DNA of 64,000 bases from assembly GCF_000758725.1 (NCBI RefSeq), contig NZ_CP009428.1, forward strand, positions 2,108,001-2,172,000. The letters run 5' to 3'. Of this stretch, positions 8,191 through 17,584 are shown one piece after another. The stretch's first letter is position 1. Each line of letters begins with the position of its first letter. The DNA is from Paenibacillus odorifer. Lineage in GTDB: Bacteria; Bacillota; Bacilli; Paenibacillales; Paenibacillaceae. The notes beneath the pieces were generated by a model. That model searched no databases and was not told the DNA's origin. It saw only the letters and a list, made by a program, of their open reading frames with translations. The translations under genes and the position numbers were made by a program.

Positions 8191-8236
8191 AACCGCACTT
8201 TCTGCATCATGCAGTGAGGCGGTTATTTGTTTTTGT
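8191..8236 (+). terminator. Intrinsic terminator after HAD gene
   Basis: AACCGC (8191-8196) pairs with GCGGTT (8219-8224), with inner TGCA pairing, followed by ATTTGTTTTTG. The rest of the gap 8237-8376 is AT-rich leader of the response regulator with no recognised gene. Confidence 0.7.
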
Positions 8237-8376
8237 GGATCGCCCGTAGAGATGTATCCAAATTGTAACTTATGGATTTGTTGATCAAAGAATAAGTTGC
8301 AAAAAGAAATATCTGATAGAATAAATAAAATAAAAAGATGAGTTTGGATACTGTAATTAGGGAGATTAGCGCACTT

Positions 8377-9078
8377 ATGAATCAGAAAACAATATTATTA
8401 ATTGAAGATGAGGACCCTATACGTGATTTACTTTCATATTCCCTTCGCAAAGAAGGATTTGTTATCAGAGAAGCGGCTGCAGGAATAGAGGGTCTGGAGA
8501 TCCTGAAGCAGTTCAAACCGGATTTGCTTTTACTGGACCTGATGTTGCCTGACATGAGCGGTTTTGATATTTGTAAACAAGTTTCTGTGAACTCAATAAT
8601 CCCGGTTATTATGATAACCGCCAAATCCGATACTATAGATAAAGTTCTCGGCATGGAATTAGGAGCCGATGATTATATCACTAAGCCTTTTGATATTAGA
8701 GAAGTGATAGCCAGAATTCGAGCGATTTTCCGCAGAATCGATTTAATAGAAGTTTCTTTGGAGAAGCAAACCTCTGAAATTATTAATTTGGGGGCAGAGA
8801 TACAGATTCATAAAGATAAAAGGGAAGTATTGAAAAGCGGAATGAAAATTGGACTCACGAATAAGGAATATGACCTCTTACTATTTTTTGCAGAGCATAA
8901 GGGGAGAGTATTCAGCAGATCAGACCTATTAGATAAGGTATGGGACTTTGATTTTGCTGGAGATACAAGAACTGTGGATATACATGTGCAAAGAATCCGC
9001 AAAAAATTGGATGAGGAGCACAGCTTATCCGTGATTGAAACGATATTCGGCATCGGGTATAAGCTAGTAGAGAGGTAG
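8377..9078 (+). CDS. OmpR/PhoB-type response regulator
   Basis: A 233-residue protein. The receiver domain (1-120) shows acidic residues DED near 11-13, phospho-acceptor D54 (LLLLDLMLPD), the conserved Thr (MITAK) and K103 (DYITKPFD). The C-terminal winged helix (about 140-230) has LTNKEYDLLLFFAEHKGRVF and DIHVQRIRKKLDE, typical of OmpR-family DNA binding. The start at 8377 (MNQKTILLIEDED) is preferred because receiver domains begin a few residues before the first strand; AGGGAG lies 12 bases before it. The frame is open to ATG 8338. It lies 3 bases before its cognate kinase gene. Likely targets are the downstream envelope transport genes; that is inference from position. Confidence 0.92.
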   Translation: MNQKTILLIEDEDPIRDLLSYSLRKEGFVIREAAAGIEGLEILKQFKPDLLLLDLMLPDMSGFDICKQVSVNSIIPVIMITAKSDTIDKVLGMELGADDYITKPFDIREVIARIRAIFRRIDLIEVSLEKQTSEIINLGAEIQIHKDKREVLKSGMKIGLTNKEYDLLLFFAEHKGRVFSRSDLLDKVWDFDFAGDTRTVDIHVQRIRKKLDEEHSLSVIETIFGIGYKLVER

Positions 9079-9081
9079 TAT

Positions 9082-10497
9082 ATGAAATTTCCAATTCAAT
9101 TTAAAATTGTAGTAGTTTTTTCAATTGTCATTTTTGTGGGGCTTTCTGCAATGTTGTTTGTTTCCTATAGGGTTACAGAACAAAATATGTATCGAACCAT
9201 TGATGGGGATATGATTAATGCGAAAACAAATCTGGACATTTACATTAATCAATATTTTTTAGTTCATAAAAAGAGAATGAGTAAAAAAACATTAGTCACG
9301 GAAAAAAGTAGACTTTCGCAAGAATTAACTGCTGGAATTGGCGGACCTGTAACAATTTCCTATATCAATGGGGACAAAAGTCAAGTTGAATCTACCTCAC
9401 GCGCCCAAACTTCTTACACAATTAATAGAGTTGACCACAAAGTGATTGTTACTTTATCCTTCCCTATTCTGCAGAAGCAATCAACCATTGGTTTTTTGAA
9501 TTATCAGAAAGATTACAGTCAGCTTTACCAAAGGAATGCACGTTTTCAATCGATCATCAAAATGTTTGCCGCCATTATTTTCAGCTTTATCTTTATTGCC
9601 TCTATCATCATCTCTAAAAAAATCACCAAACCGATCCGGGAGTTGACCGAAAGTTCCAATCAGGTTACTTTAGGGAATTTCGATATAGATATTTTAATTT
9701 CATCTAACGATGAGGTTGGCGAGTTAGCCCGCCGGTTTCAGATCATGATTAAACATATTAAAGATCAGATTGAAATTATTGAACAAGAAAGGGATGAGGT
9801 CAAGCAGGCTCAGACCCAAAGTAAAGTTTTTTTTGACAATGTCACGCATGAGCTAAAAACCCCGTTAACAACCATTCTCGGTTATGCACAGATTTTGAAA
9901 GATAACGGATTTACAGATTCCCCTTTTTTTGAAAAGGGAATCAACTATATTATTCGTGAAAGTCAACGCTTAAATCGGACGGTCGTTGACATCTTGGAGC
10001 TATCCCAATCGGCAACCTTGAGTACTACCTATCGCTTTGAGAAGGTGGACATTTCGGAAATAGCTAAAGAGGCATGTGAGGATATGCGAATTAAAGCTAG
10101 AAAATATAACATTAATATACATTTTCAGCTTCAAGAAGGATTGTTTGCTCTAGGAGACCGGGATAAACTGAAAGAGGTATTGTTGAATTTGTTGGACAAT
10201 TCCATTAAATATGGGTACGTAAACTCTGCGATTTATGTAGAATCCTACAAGAATAAAGAAGAGGTAGTATTAAAGATCAAAGATGAGGGGAAGGGTATTC
10301 CGGAAGAGGATATTATCCATGTGTTTGAACCGTTTTACAGAGCAAAAAAGAACAGGCTCCAAGAGAAGGGAAGTGCAGGGCTTGGCTTAACCATTGTGAA
10401 GAATACTATCGATGATCATCACGGATCAATCAAACTGCAGAGTATTTTAAATGAGGGCACAGAAATTAAAGTCAGCTTGCCGGAGGATAAGAGATGA
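9082..10497 (+). CDS. Sensor histidine kinase of the adjacent two-component system
   Basis: A 471-residue membrane kinase. Transmembrane helices near 8-30 and 156-178 bracket an extracellular sensor region of about 125 residues. A HAMP linker follows (KKITKPIRELTESSN...), then the dimerisation helix with phospho-accepting H256 in NVTHELKTPLTT. The ATP-binding domain has the N box (LLNLLDNSIKYG), G1 (DEGKGIPEED) and G2 (GSAGLGLTIVKN). Its last codons overlap the next ORF as ATGA. It should sense an envelope or external signal and phosphorylate the regulator encoded just upstream. Confidence 0.93.
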   Translation: MKFPIQFKIVVVFSIVIFVGLSAMLFVSYRVTEQNMYRTIDGDMINAKTNLDIYINQYFLVHKKRMSKKTLVTEKSRLSQELTAGIGGPVTISYINGDKSQVESTSRAQTSYTINRVDHKVIVTLSFPILQKQSTIGFLNYQKDYSQLYQRNARFQSIIKMFAAIIFSFIFIASIIISKKITKPIRELTESSNQVTLGNFDIDILISSNDEVGELARRFQIMIKHIKDQIEIIEQERDEVKQAQTQSKVFFDNVTHELKTPLTTILGYAQILKDNGFTDSPFFEKGINYIIRESQRLNRTVVDILELSQSATLSTTYRFEKVDISEIAKEACEDMRIKARKYNINIHFQLQEGLFALGDRDKLKEVLLNLLDNSIKYGYVNSAIYVESYKNKEEVVLKIKDEGKGIPEEDIIHVFEPFYRAKKNRLQEKGSAGLGLTIVKNTIDDHHGSIKLQSILNEGTEIKVSLPEDKR

Positions 10498-11642
10498 AGA
10501 AGGTGAGTTGGATGGGGAATTACCGACATTACATGATCTTAGGCCTGTTACTGCTTGTATTTATATTGGGTTTTTATGGACTTGGAAGTATCTATGTCCT
10601 AAGTAACATTAATTCCAGAACGGTGGTTTTAAATGATAGTCAGTTCAACACTAGTCTCATTTCAAGAAATCCTGAGGTTTTTGAGATTAAAGCTGTAACC
10701 AAGCTGACTAACAATTACCCGATATTTGATCTTCAAGTGCAAGATCACAATAAGATTATTCTTAATGTGCCAGACCACTCGTATACTGGTTTTAAAATAG
10801 GGATGTTACATCTGGATAATAATCAAATGTCTGTTATTGCGGAGAATGTTGAATATGAAATTACCTTAACGCCGGATGCAAAACAGCTAATCTATTCAAA
10901 GCTGGGAAGCGACGGAGAGAGCTTAGGAACTACTATGTACAGCCTGGAGTTGAATAAGGATCTGAAACAGTTGAAGGATAATAATTCCTACTCCAAGATT
11001 TTTGTTGATGATGAACGTTATTTGGGTCTCTCCGGTAGTGACATGATACTAACTAATATTTCGTCGGGAGAGGTTCAGCAGTTAATCACGTATGACCAAC
11101 TACTAGAATTAGTGGGAACTGCCACTGGCTCCAGCAATCTGAACGAAATCACAATTAGATGGGATATTCTGCAGAAGTCAGGGCAAGAAAAGGTATGCTT
11201 TTTAGCGGAAATTAACAACGGCTACGGTATATTTGAAATGGACTTGAAGAATTTAAGTAAGGTGAAGTTAGTGGTCAAAGGTGAACAAAGTAATCAATTT
11301 TTAGTATTGAATAATGGCGATTTAGTGCTCCAAGGGAAAATAAATAATACTGATGGACTCTTTCTGTACAATCAAGGTACCAGTCAATTCAAGCTATTGA
11401 AGGAAGGGAACATAACGAATTATGCTTTGCAGTCCGATGAGAGTAGAATCGCTTACTTTATGCTGAACAGCAATCAAACAGGGGATGTGCATACTGCTTA
11501 TTTGGAGAATGGGAGCTTGGATTCAGATACAGTGATATATCAAAACATTCATTCTGTACAAACGATGAAATGGCACGAAGATGATCTATTCGTTATCGGC
11601 AGCCAATTTAGTAAAAGCGAGATCTACCGATTTACATTTTAG
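10494..11642 (+). CDS. Membrane-anchored protein of unknown function, beta-propeller-like
   Basis: A 382-residue protein overlapping the kinase gene by 4 bases. It has one N-terminal transmembrane helix (ILGLLLLVFILGFYGLGSIYV) and a long extracellular region rich in beta strands with repeated patterns such as ITLTPDAKQLIYSKLGSDGE and YALQSDESRIAYFMLNSNQ, reminiscent of TolB/WD40-like propellers. No catalytic motif was found. Its coupling to the kinase suggests that it tunes or assists signal sensing at the cell surface, but this is inference. A terminator follows directly. Confidence 0.7.
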   Translation: MKKVSWMGNYRHYMILGLLLLVFILGFYGLGSIYVLSNINSRTVVLNDSQFNTSLISRNPEVFEIKAVTKLTNNYPIFDLQVQDHNKIILNVPDHSYTGFKIGMLHLDNNQMSVIAENVEYEITLTPDAKQLIYSKLGSDGESLGTTMYSLELNKDLKQLKDNNSYSKIFVDDERYLGLSGSDMILTNISSGEVQQLITYDQLLELVGTATGSSNLNEITIRWDILQKSGQEKVCFLAEINNGYGIFEMDLKNLSKVKLVVKGEQSNQFLVLNNGDLVLQGKINNTDGLFLYNQGTSQFKLLKEGNITNYALQSDESRIAYFMLNSNQTGDVHTAYLENGSLDSDTVIYQNIHSVQTMKWHEDDLFVIGSQFSKSEIYRFTF

Positions 11643-11657
11643 AGATATCTTACTATA

Positions 11658-11690
11658 GACCAGCGCATATCTAGTTGCGCTGGTCTTATT
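11658..11690 (+). terminator. Intrinsic terminator after the two-component operon
   Basis: GACCAGCGCA (11658-11667) pairs perfectly with TGCGCTGGTC (11676-11685), followed by TTATTTG. It separates the regulatory genes from the ABC transporter operon that starts at 11807. Confidence 0.75.
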
Positions 11691-11806
11691 TGTGTGCGGG
11701 AAGGAATGATTTACAACTTGGATACAAGTCTGCCAAAGACCGAAACAATCACTTTTTATAATGGAGATAATGAAACACAAGTCATTATATTAAGGGAGTT
11801 CTTAAC

Positions 11807-12514
11807 ATGCTTCGAGTAGAAAATTTATCACATGCTTTTAGGAACAGCACAGAGTTAGTGCCGGTTCTACATCAAGTCAGTTTTCGAGTGAAGCCGGGAG
11901 AGATGGTTGCACTGCTGGGGAGCTCAGGATCGGGCAAATCGACCATGTTAAATCTTATGGCAGGCTTAATGAAACCAACAGATGGTCAAATTTATATTGC
12001 GGATCAAGATATCGTCAAGATGAGTGAGAATAAGTTGGCCGAATTCCGGCGTGGACATATCGGTTTTGTTTTTCAATCCTATGAATTGATCGCCACAATG
12101 ACGGTGCGTGAAAATGTAGAATTGCCCTTGGTTTTTCAATCGGTCCGTCCCTCCGTACGTAGAAAGAAGGCACTTACTCTACTTGAGGAAGTGGGGCTGC
12201 CGGAAAAATCCAATCTCTTCCCTTCACAACTATCAGGTGGACAGCAACAGCGTGTCAGTATTGCCAGGTCGCTTATTACAGAGCCTTCTATCATCTTTGC
12301 CGATGAACCTACCGGAAATTTGGATACCCAAACAGAGGAAGAGATCATAGGAATTCTGCAACGGCTAAATAAGGCAAGGAATACAACCTTCGTCATTGTA
12401 ACGCATGAAGCTGAGGTTGCGGAACAAATGCAGAGTGTTATTACACTGCGGAACGGATATCTGATAACAGAACAAGGGGATTTGGAAGGAATGCCTGCAG
12501 GGAGGGGGGCTTAG
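11807..12514 (+). CDS. MacB/YknY-type ABC transporter ATP-binding protein
   Basis: A 235-residue ABC ATPase with Walker A GSSGSGKS (38-45), Q-loop FVFQSYELI, signature LSGGQQQR, Walker B IIFADEPTGNLD and the H-loop VTHEAEVAE. The sequence type is that of LolD/MacB/YknY ATPases, which power mechanotransmission-type systems moving lipoproteins, peptides or antimicrobials rather than importing nutrients. AAGGGAG precedes the ATG. Its stop overlaps the GTG start of the permease gene, so the two are made together. Confidence 0.93.
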   Translation: MLRVENLSHAFRNSTELVPVLHQVSFRVKPGEMVALLGSSGSGKSTMLNLMAGLMKPTDGQIYIADQDIVKMSENKLAEFRRGHIGFVFQSYELIATMTVRENVELPLVFQSVRPSVRRKKALTLLEEVGLPEKSNLFPSQLSGGQQQRVSIARSLITEPSIIFADEPTGNLDTQTEEEIIGILQRLNKARNTTFVIVTHEAEVAEQMQSVITLRNGYLITEQGDLEGMPAGRGA

Positions 12515-13884
12515 TGCGAATTCAGGACATTTTAATCTTGGCCTGGGATCAAATCAAAAGACGTAAAGTAGTCACGGCATTGTGCGTGACAGGGATTTCA
12601 ATAGGTTGTGCCTCTCTAATTGTCGCCATAAGTGTGGGTGAATCTGCACAGCAATATTCCTTAGATGAGATGAACAGGAACTTCAAGATGAATGAAATCA
12701 CTGTTAAACCCAATGTAGGAATATCTACGAAAGGCAATGGCACTTCGAAAAAAGGAAATTTTGATCGAGGAAAGTTAAGCGAACAGAAGATAGAGCTTAT
12801 TAAGAAGCTCCCGCATGTAACAGCAGTAGCTCCTTCAATGAAGGTTGAAAGCTTCGAGATGATCACGATAGATAATAAAATTAGCTACGTTGAAGTCATT
12901 GGCACGGATCTCCAATCACTTACCAGCTTTGACAACACCTTTGCACAGGGAGGACCTTCAGATGCGGATGGCACTGTTGTATTAAATTACGGGGCTACTA
13001 TTGGCTTGATGGATAATGAAACGGTCAATAAGATGATGCAGCGGTTACAAGAAGATCCTTACAATGATAGTTTATTACAACAGTTTAATTTACTGAACAT
13101 GAAGTCTTCGAAATTATATCAGCAGCAAATTCAATATCGGTATTATAACGCAGAGTTACAACAGAACACCCTCAGTTCTTCTCTTCGCGTCACTGGGATT
13201 CTAAAACAGCCTACGGGAATCCGGCAGGAGGAAGCGGCTTATGATAAAAAAGCATATGTTTCATTGGGGACTGCGCAATTGCTTTTAGAAGAGTTTGGTT
13301 TGAAAGGAGAGACTACAGATACACAAGGCTATGATTCAATATTGGTTAAGGTAGACAGTCAGGATAATGTTGCAGGAGTAGAAGGTCAAATTAAAAAGCT
13401 GATTTTGTCTACAGAAACAAACTTACATCATCAAGTCGAAGTGAATAAGAAGTTCAACATGATTAAAAAGACGGCCCTCGGCATTGGTTTGTTCGTTCTG
13501 GTGATTGCTTCTATCTCTATCATTGTAGCAATGACCATGTCCACCCATCAACGGCGCAGGCAGATTGGTATTATGAAGGTTCTGGGCTCTAATTTATGGC
13601 AAATACGTAATATGTTTATCGCCGAGGCTGCATTGCTGGGATTACTTGGCGGGGGCATCGGAGTGTTGATTTCTTATTTAACGATATCTGGAGTAAATAA
13701 GTTGCTAGCAACAACCTCTATTATCCCCCTAGGAGAGTCGACGGCGGGAATGGTGATTTCTATCTCTTTAAAAAATATCCCGCTAGGTATTTCATTTGCA
13801 GTAATGACAGGTGTTCTATCTGGGATATATCCGGCAATTAGTGCTTCCAATACTAATGCTCTAGTAGCGATTAAGAAAGACTAG
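12514..13884 (+). CDS. MacB/YknZ-type ABC transporter permease
   Basis: A 456-residue FtsX/MacB-family permease with GTG start at 12514 after GGGAGGGGGG. It has one N-terminal transmembrane helix (residues about 18-40), a large extracellular domain (about 45-315) and three C-terminal helices (GLFVLVIASISIIVAMTM, then AALLGLLGGGIGVLISYL, then the last near 430). The cytoplasmic motif STHQRRRQIGIMKVLGS is the conserved FtsX-family coupling segment. With the upstream ATPase and the HlyD-like adaptor at 17585 it resembles the YknXYZ system of B. subtilis. Substrate unknown. Confidence 0.9.
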   Translation: MRIQDILILAWDQIKRRKVVTALCVTGISIGCASLIVAISVGESAQQYSLDEMNRNFKMNEITVKPNVGISTKGNGTSKKGNFDRGKLSEQKIELIKKLPHVTAVAPSMKVESFEMITIDNKISYVEVIGTDLQSLTSFDNTFAQGGPSDADGTVVLNYGATIGLMDNETVNKMMQRLQEDPYNDSLLQQFNLLNMKSSKLYQQQIQYRYYNAELQQNTLSSSLRVTGILKQPTGIRQEEAAYDKKAYVSLGTAQLLLEEFGLKGETTDTQGYDSILVKVDSQDNVAGVEGQIKKLILSTETNLHHQVEVNKKFNMIKKTALGIGLFVLVIASISIIVAMTMSTHQRRRQIGIMKVLGSNLWQIRNMFIAEAALLGLLGGGIGVLISYLTISGVNKLLATTSIIPLGESTAGMVISISLKNIPLGISFAVMTGVLSGIYPAISASNTNALVAIKKD

Positions 13885-13928
13885 GCTTTACAGAAACTTA
13901 ATAAGTCAACAACGAGGTGAATAAGCCG

Positions 13929-14864
13929 ATGTCAGAGTATAAGGATTTTGCACATGATAAAAAAAGAAGACAACGTATAAAGAGAAACCGGAGAGGATTA
14001 CTGTTTATTGTGATTTTGCTGTGTATATTTGGTTTTAACACCATGATTGTGAAGAAGCCAGTGGTTGACAAACATGTGAAGCGGATTTCTATAGCAAATA
14101 AAGAAGAAATGACAGTAGTCCAAACGGTTTCAGAAGATGTGGTGGCTTCATCCATAAAATATGAAGTTGAAGACATAGTCTTTGTAGAAAAGTATTTGAA
14201 GCAACAAATTTCAGGGGACATGCCTGAAGGGGCAAATGGAGAGAAAATTGCTTATTTATCATTTGATGATGGGCCCTCCGAAACCGTAACTCCAAAAATA
14301 CTTGATGTTCTACAGGAAGCAAAGGTACCAGCAACTTTTTTTGTGCTGGGCAAGGAAGTAGATAAAAGTGATGTTACTAAAAATTTAATTAAAAGAATGA
14401 TTGAAGAAGGACATGCTGTAGCCAATCATTCATATTCCCATAACTATGAGTATTTGTATCCTAATAAGAAGGTAAATCTAGCACATTTTATGAATGACAT
14501 TGAGAAGACTAACAACTCTTTAAAAAGGGTATTAGGAGAAGATTTTGCCATCAGGGCAGTCAGATATCCTGGCGGCCATATGACATGGGTTAGAAATGAT
14601 CCCAGAGGTGTGGCTTCATTGGATGAAGCCCTAAATGCCAAGGGTTTCCATTACGTAGATTGGAATGTATTGCCGAAAGATGCAGAAGGTGCACCCAAGA
14701 AAGCAGCAGAATTGATGCACGAATTCACAAAAACAGTAGCAGGTAGAGAAAAAGCAGTGATTTTAATGCACGACACATATGGCAAGGAAGAAACCGCAAA
14801 GGCCTTACCGGAAATGATAAAGTATCTGAAAGATCATGACTATAAATTCAGGACAATGAAATAA
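13929..14864 (+). CDS. NodB-domain polysaccharide deacetylase, membrane-anchored
   Basis: A 311-residue protein. A transmembrane anchor (about 24-40) follows a basic N terminus, then a NodB deacetylase domain (about 105-305). All five motifs are seen: SFDDGPS (D113/D114), the zinc-binding HSYSH (H167, H171), RYPGGHM (R212), YVDWN (D244/W245) and LMHDTYG (H281/D282). Such enzymes remove acetyl groups from peptidoglycan or other GlcNAc polymers outside the membrane. GAGGTG before the ATG at 13929 supports this start; the GTG at 13917 lies inside that ribosome site. It sits between transporter permease and secreted protein genes, suggesting an envelope-remodelling unit. Confidence 0.9.
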   Translation: MSEYKDFAHDKKRRQRIKRNRRGLLFIVILLCIFGFNTMIVKKPVVDKHVKRISIANKEEMTVVQTVSEDVVASSIKYEVEDIVFVEKYLKQQISGDMPEGANGEKIAYLSFDDGPSETVTPKILDVLQEAKVPATFFVLGKEVDKSDVTKNLIKRMIEEGHAVANHSYSHNYEYLYPNKKVNLAHFMNDIEKTNNSLKRVLGEDFAIRAVRYPGGHMTWVRNDPRGVASLDEALNAKGFHYVDWNVLPKDAEGAPKKAAELMHEFTKTVAGREKAVILMHDTYGKEETAKALPEMIKYLKDHDYKFRTMK

Positions 14865-14940
14865 CGGCAATGATTAAAGCTGATGATCTGTTGTCATTTA
14901 GTTTTAGTATTAAATTTGTGAAGATTTTGAGGAGGAAACC

Positions 14941-17532
14941 ATGAGATTGCATAAAGGAAAATATATTGTTCTGTTAATAAGTACTTTTCTTATCAGTCAA
15001 TTGTCTGTATTTACTATTTGGGCAGCACCAGCATCAGTAGGTAGTGATAGTATAAAAATGTCCGTAGTAGCAAGTGCTATAGCAAAGAATCTGGGATCCA
15101 TCCAATTGGATGACAATGTTAAAGCTAGTTTAGAGGATGTTAGTATTTGGCCTCAGGCAAGTGGAAATATTTTGACTTACACTCTGAACTATTCCAACTC
15201 AGGTAATAGAGCCGCTAATCTGATACATTATTTTTCGCGGGTGGTTACATCCGGAGGATCTGTCATTCCAGGCAACCCGGTTACAGCAGATGCGCTTAAG
15301 AATAAAGTAGTTTCCAAACAAACTGAACGTGTAACATATTACGTGAATATTGGGAAAATAAACTCACTTAAGCGTCTGAAAATCTCAATGTATGTATGGG
15401 CTCCCCAAAGCAAGGGTTACCTGAAATATACCGGGTCTCTCAGTATTCCGGCTGATTACTCTCCAACTGCAATTAGCGGACAAAGAGAGAATAGTTTTAT
15501 TAATAACATTCCAGTGTCTATAGCCTCTGAATCTCTACAGATCTACAAATATGGTGGCAAAGTTTACGCAAAAGTGGGCATCAACTTCATTAACCAGGGA
15601 AACAAGGTATTTATGGACCCCGGTTATACTGCATATCTGATGTCGGCAGAAGGAACTGCATTTGAGCTTGCAATCGACAACTCACTGGCGGGATATAAAA
15701 TTCAGCCTAGAGAGAAAAAAACTATTTATTACCTAAGTGAAATTCCGCCGTACATAAAGACCGATAACATGAAGGTGCAATACGTCCAAAAGGATGAGAC
15801 ATTAAAATTGGAGCTGCCTAAAGGTTCTTACAAGCTGCCCGCGGCTAAAATTCCTGATTTAAATGTAGGTAAAGGGGTTATCAAAAAAATTGGCATCAAT
15901 AGTAATACTATCGAATTGCAGTTGACTACTGCAAATGTTTACTCGGAGAATAATACAGGAATATGGACCTTCCAGCTGCGGCTCAAAAATGCAGGAAAGC
16001 AAGCCGTTATTCTACCTTCCTATGAACTTTTTGTCAGAACCGCAGCAGGCATAACCTTTCCGATTAGTGCGAAGGGGCTAGGTGGAGCCAGCCTGAAACC
16101 TCTGGAAGAAAAAGTGGTACAACTTACTGCCCAGGTTCCACTTGAGGTGGAGCAAAACTCACTGAAACTGCAGATGATAGAAGCGGTCATCCCGGATAGC
16201 ACCGAGGAAGTGGCGGGGTCTCCAGGAACTACTCAAAATCCTGTAAGTTCCACAAGCACTCCGGCAAAGACAGCCAAACTGACCATCCCTGTCGCGTATT
16301 TCGAAATTCCCTATACACTACGCGCTGACACACACAAGGGGCTGGATTACCAGACAACCAACCAATTTGGCGCATTTAGTTATAATCTGCTCTCCTTACA
16401 GCGTTTTCCCTGGAAAGATGATGATATCCTTATCGCCAAGATGAAGATTATTAATACGCAATCGGTTAACCTTTCACTCCCAGAAATTAAGGGTGCTTTA
16501 AAGGTGGATAACAATGATTTGGCAGATTCAACGGAGTTGTTCATAGACAAAGAATCGTCCAGTGTTGCCCCGGGAAAAAGCGCAGAAATTTACGTGTTAA
16601 GTAAAATTCCGTATACGACCAATTTCAGAACGACGCGCGTAAATCTATACTCCACTGTAAAGGAAGAAAAAATCCCGTTCCTCTCACTAAGCACGAGTAA
16701 TGTGACGGATGCGGTTAATAAGATAGAACGCGGAGGTAGCTATGTAGTTGTGGGAAAAGGGAAAAATGCCACAATTAAGGAGAACAAGACGGTAGTTTAT
16801 AATGGAGTGAACGCCAATATTGTCTACAGTGAATTATTCCTGAACAGTGAGGAAAAGAGACAAAGTAAGATGGCTAGGCTTCAGGCCTATTATAAAACCC
16901 CAGATGGTCAATTTTATGAAGCCACTGCCAACCAGCCGGATACGCCAGCCACTCCTGGGGGAAAGCAGTTAATTACTTTTTTTGCGAAACTGCCTAAATC
17001 AGTAGACGCATCCGGGGTCACGCTTTACCTTGGACCTGGCATCACCGGGAACAAGCTCTCGGAGGCGGGTCAGGAATCGGATGGATTCATCAATATCTCT
17101 GCTTTGGAGCTTAATATGGTAGCAGTTACACCGGATAATAATCTTTCGAACGTTACCTTATACCCATACACATGGTCCGTTACGAAATCAGACGGCCATA
17201 ATGTTCGCGGCAGTGACACTATTAACATTGAAATGAATTACAGTCTGGTACGTAACTTTAACTATGAGGTAGGGACATTCAATCATAAGCTTGTTATTAA
17301 AATGACGGATCCTTTCGGACAGTCGCAAGAGAAAAGTCTCGTATTAGGTACGGATCTGACGGAAGGTAACAATCATACAATTTCTTTATCCTTTACTAAC
17401 AACATGTACAAAAAGATGGTCGGAGGCACCTATGCAATTACGCTGTATGATGAATTTCAAGGAGAGCGGATCGAGTTGGCTCATCAAGCGTATTCCTTGA
17501 AGATTGAACGATTACCAACTAGTGAAAAGTAG
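14941..17532 (+). CDS. Large secreted protein of unknown function, repeated beta-sandwich domains
   Basis: An 863-residue protein with a signal peptide (basic MRLHKGKY, hydrophobic stretch, cleavage probably after WAAP). The rest is rich in beta strands and looks like four or more repeated Ig/CARDB-like modules: recurring patterns are ILTYTLNYSNSGNRAANL, VYAKVGINFINQGNKVF, IWTFQLRLKNAGKQAVI and DDILIAKMKIINTQSVNL. A linker rich in Pro, Ser and Thr lies near residue 430. No catalytic motif or sortase signal was seen. GAGGAGG precedes the ATG at 14941. It sits between the deacetylase and the adaptor gene, so it may be a cargo or a surface scaffold of the transporter; neither is shown. Confidence 0.75.
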   Translation: MRLHKGKYIVLLISTFLISQLSVFTIWAAPASVGSDSIKMSVVASAIAKNLGSIQLDDNVKASLEDVSIWPQASGNILTYTLNYSNSGNRAANLIHYFSRVVTSGGSVIPGNPVTADALKNKVVSKQTERVTYYVNIGKINSLKRLKISMYVWAPQSKGYLKYTGSLSIPADYSPTAISGQRENSFINNIPVSIASESLQIYKYGGKVYAKVGINFINQGNKVFMDPGYTAYLMSAEGTAFELAIDNSLAGYKIQPREKKTIYYLSEIPPYIKTDNMKVQYVQKDETLKLELPKGSYKLPAAKIPDLNVGKGVIKKIGINSNTIELQLTTANVYSENNTGIWTFQLRLKNAGKQAVILPSYELFVRTAAGITFPISAKGLGGASLKPLEEKVVQLTAQVPLEVEQNSLKLQMIEAVIPDSTEEVAGSPGTTQNPVSSTSTPAKTAKLTIPVAYFEIPYTLRADTHKGLDYQTTNQFGAFSYNLLSLQRFPWKDDDILIAKMKIINTQSVNLSLPEIKGALKVDNNDLADSTELFIDKESSSVAPGKSAEIYVLSKIPYTTNFRTTRVNLYSTVKEEKIPFLSLSTSNVTDAVNKIERGGSYVVVGKGKNATIKENKTVVYNGVNANIVYSELFLNSEEKRQSKMARLQAYYKTPDGQFYEATANQPDTPATPGGKQLITFFAKLPKSVDASGVTLYLGPGITGNKLSEAGQESDGFINISALELNMVAVTPDNNLSNVTLYPYTWSVTKSDGHNVRGSDTINIEMNYSLVRNFNYEVGTFNHKLVIKMTDPFGQSQEKSLVLGTDLTEGNNHTISLSFTNNMYKKMVGGTYAITLYDEFQGERIELAHQAYSLKIERLPTSEK

Positions 17533-17584
17533 TATCAAAGTACCACTGAGCAGTTTATGTTACGTGTGGAAGGAAGCCAAATAG

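Noticed and set aside
11757-11762. TATAAT before the ABC transporter operon
   Set aside because: A matching -35 element at suitable spacing was not found, so the promoter was not listed as a feature.
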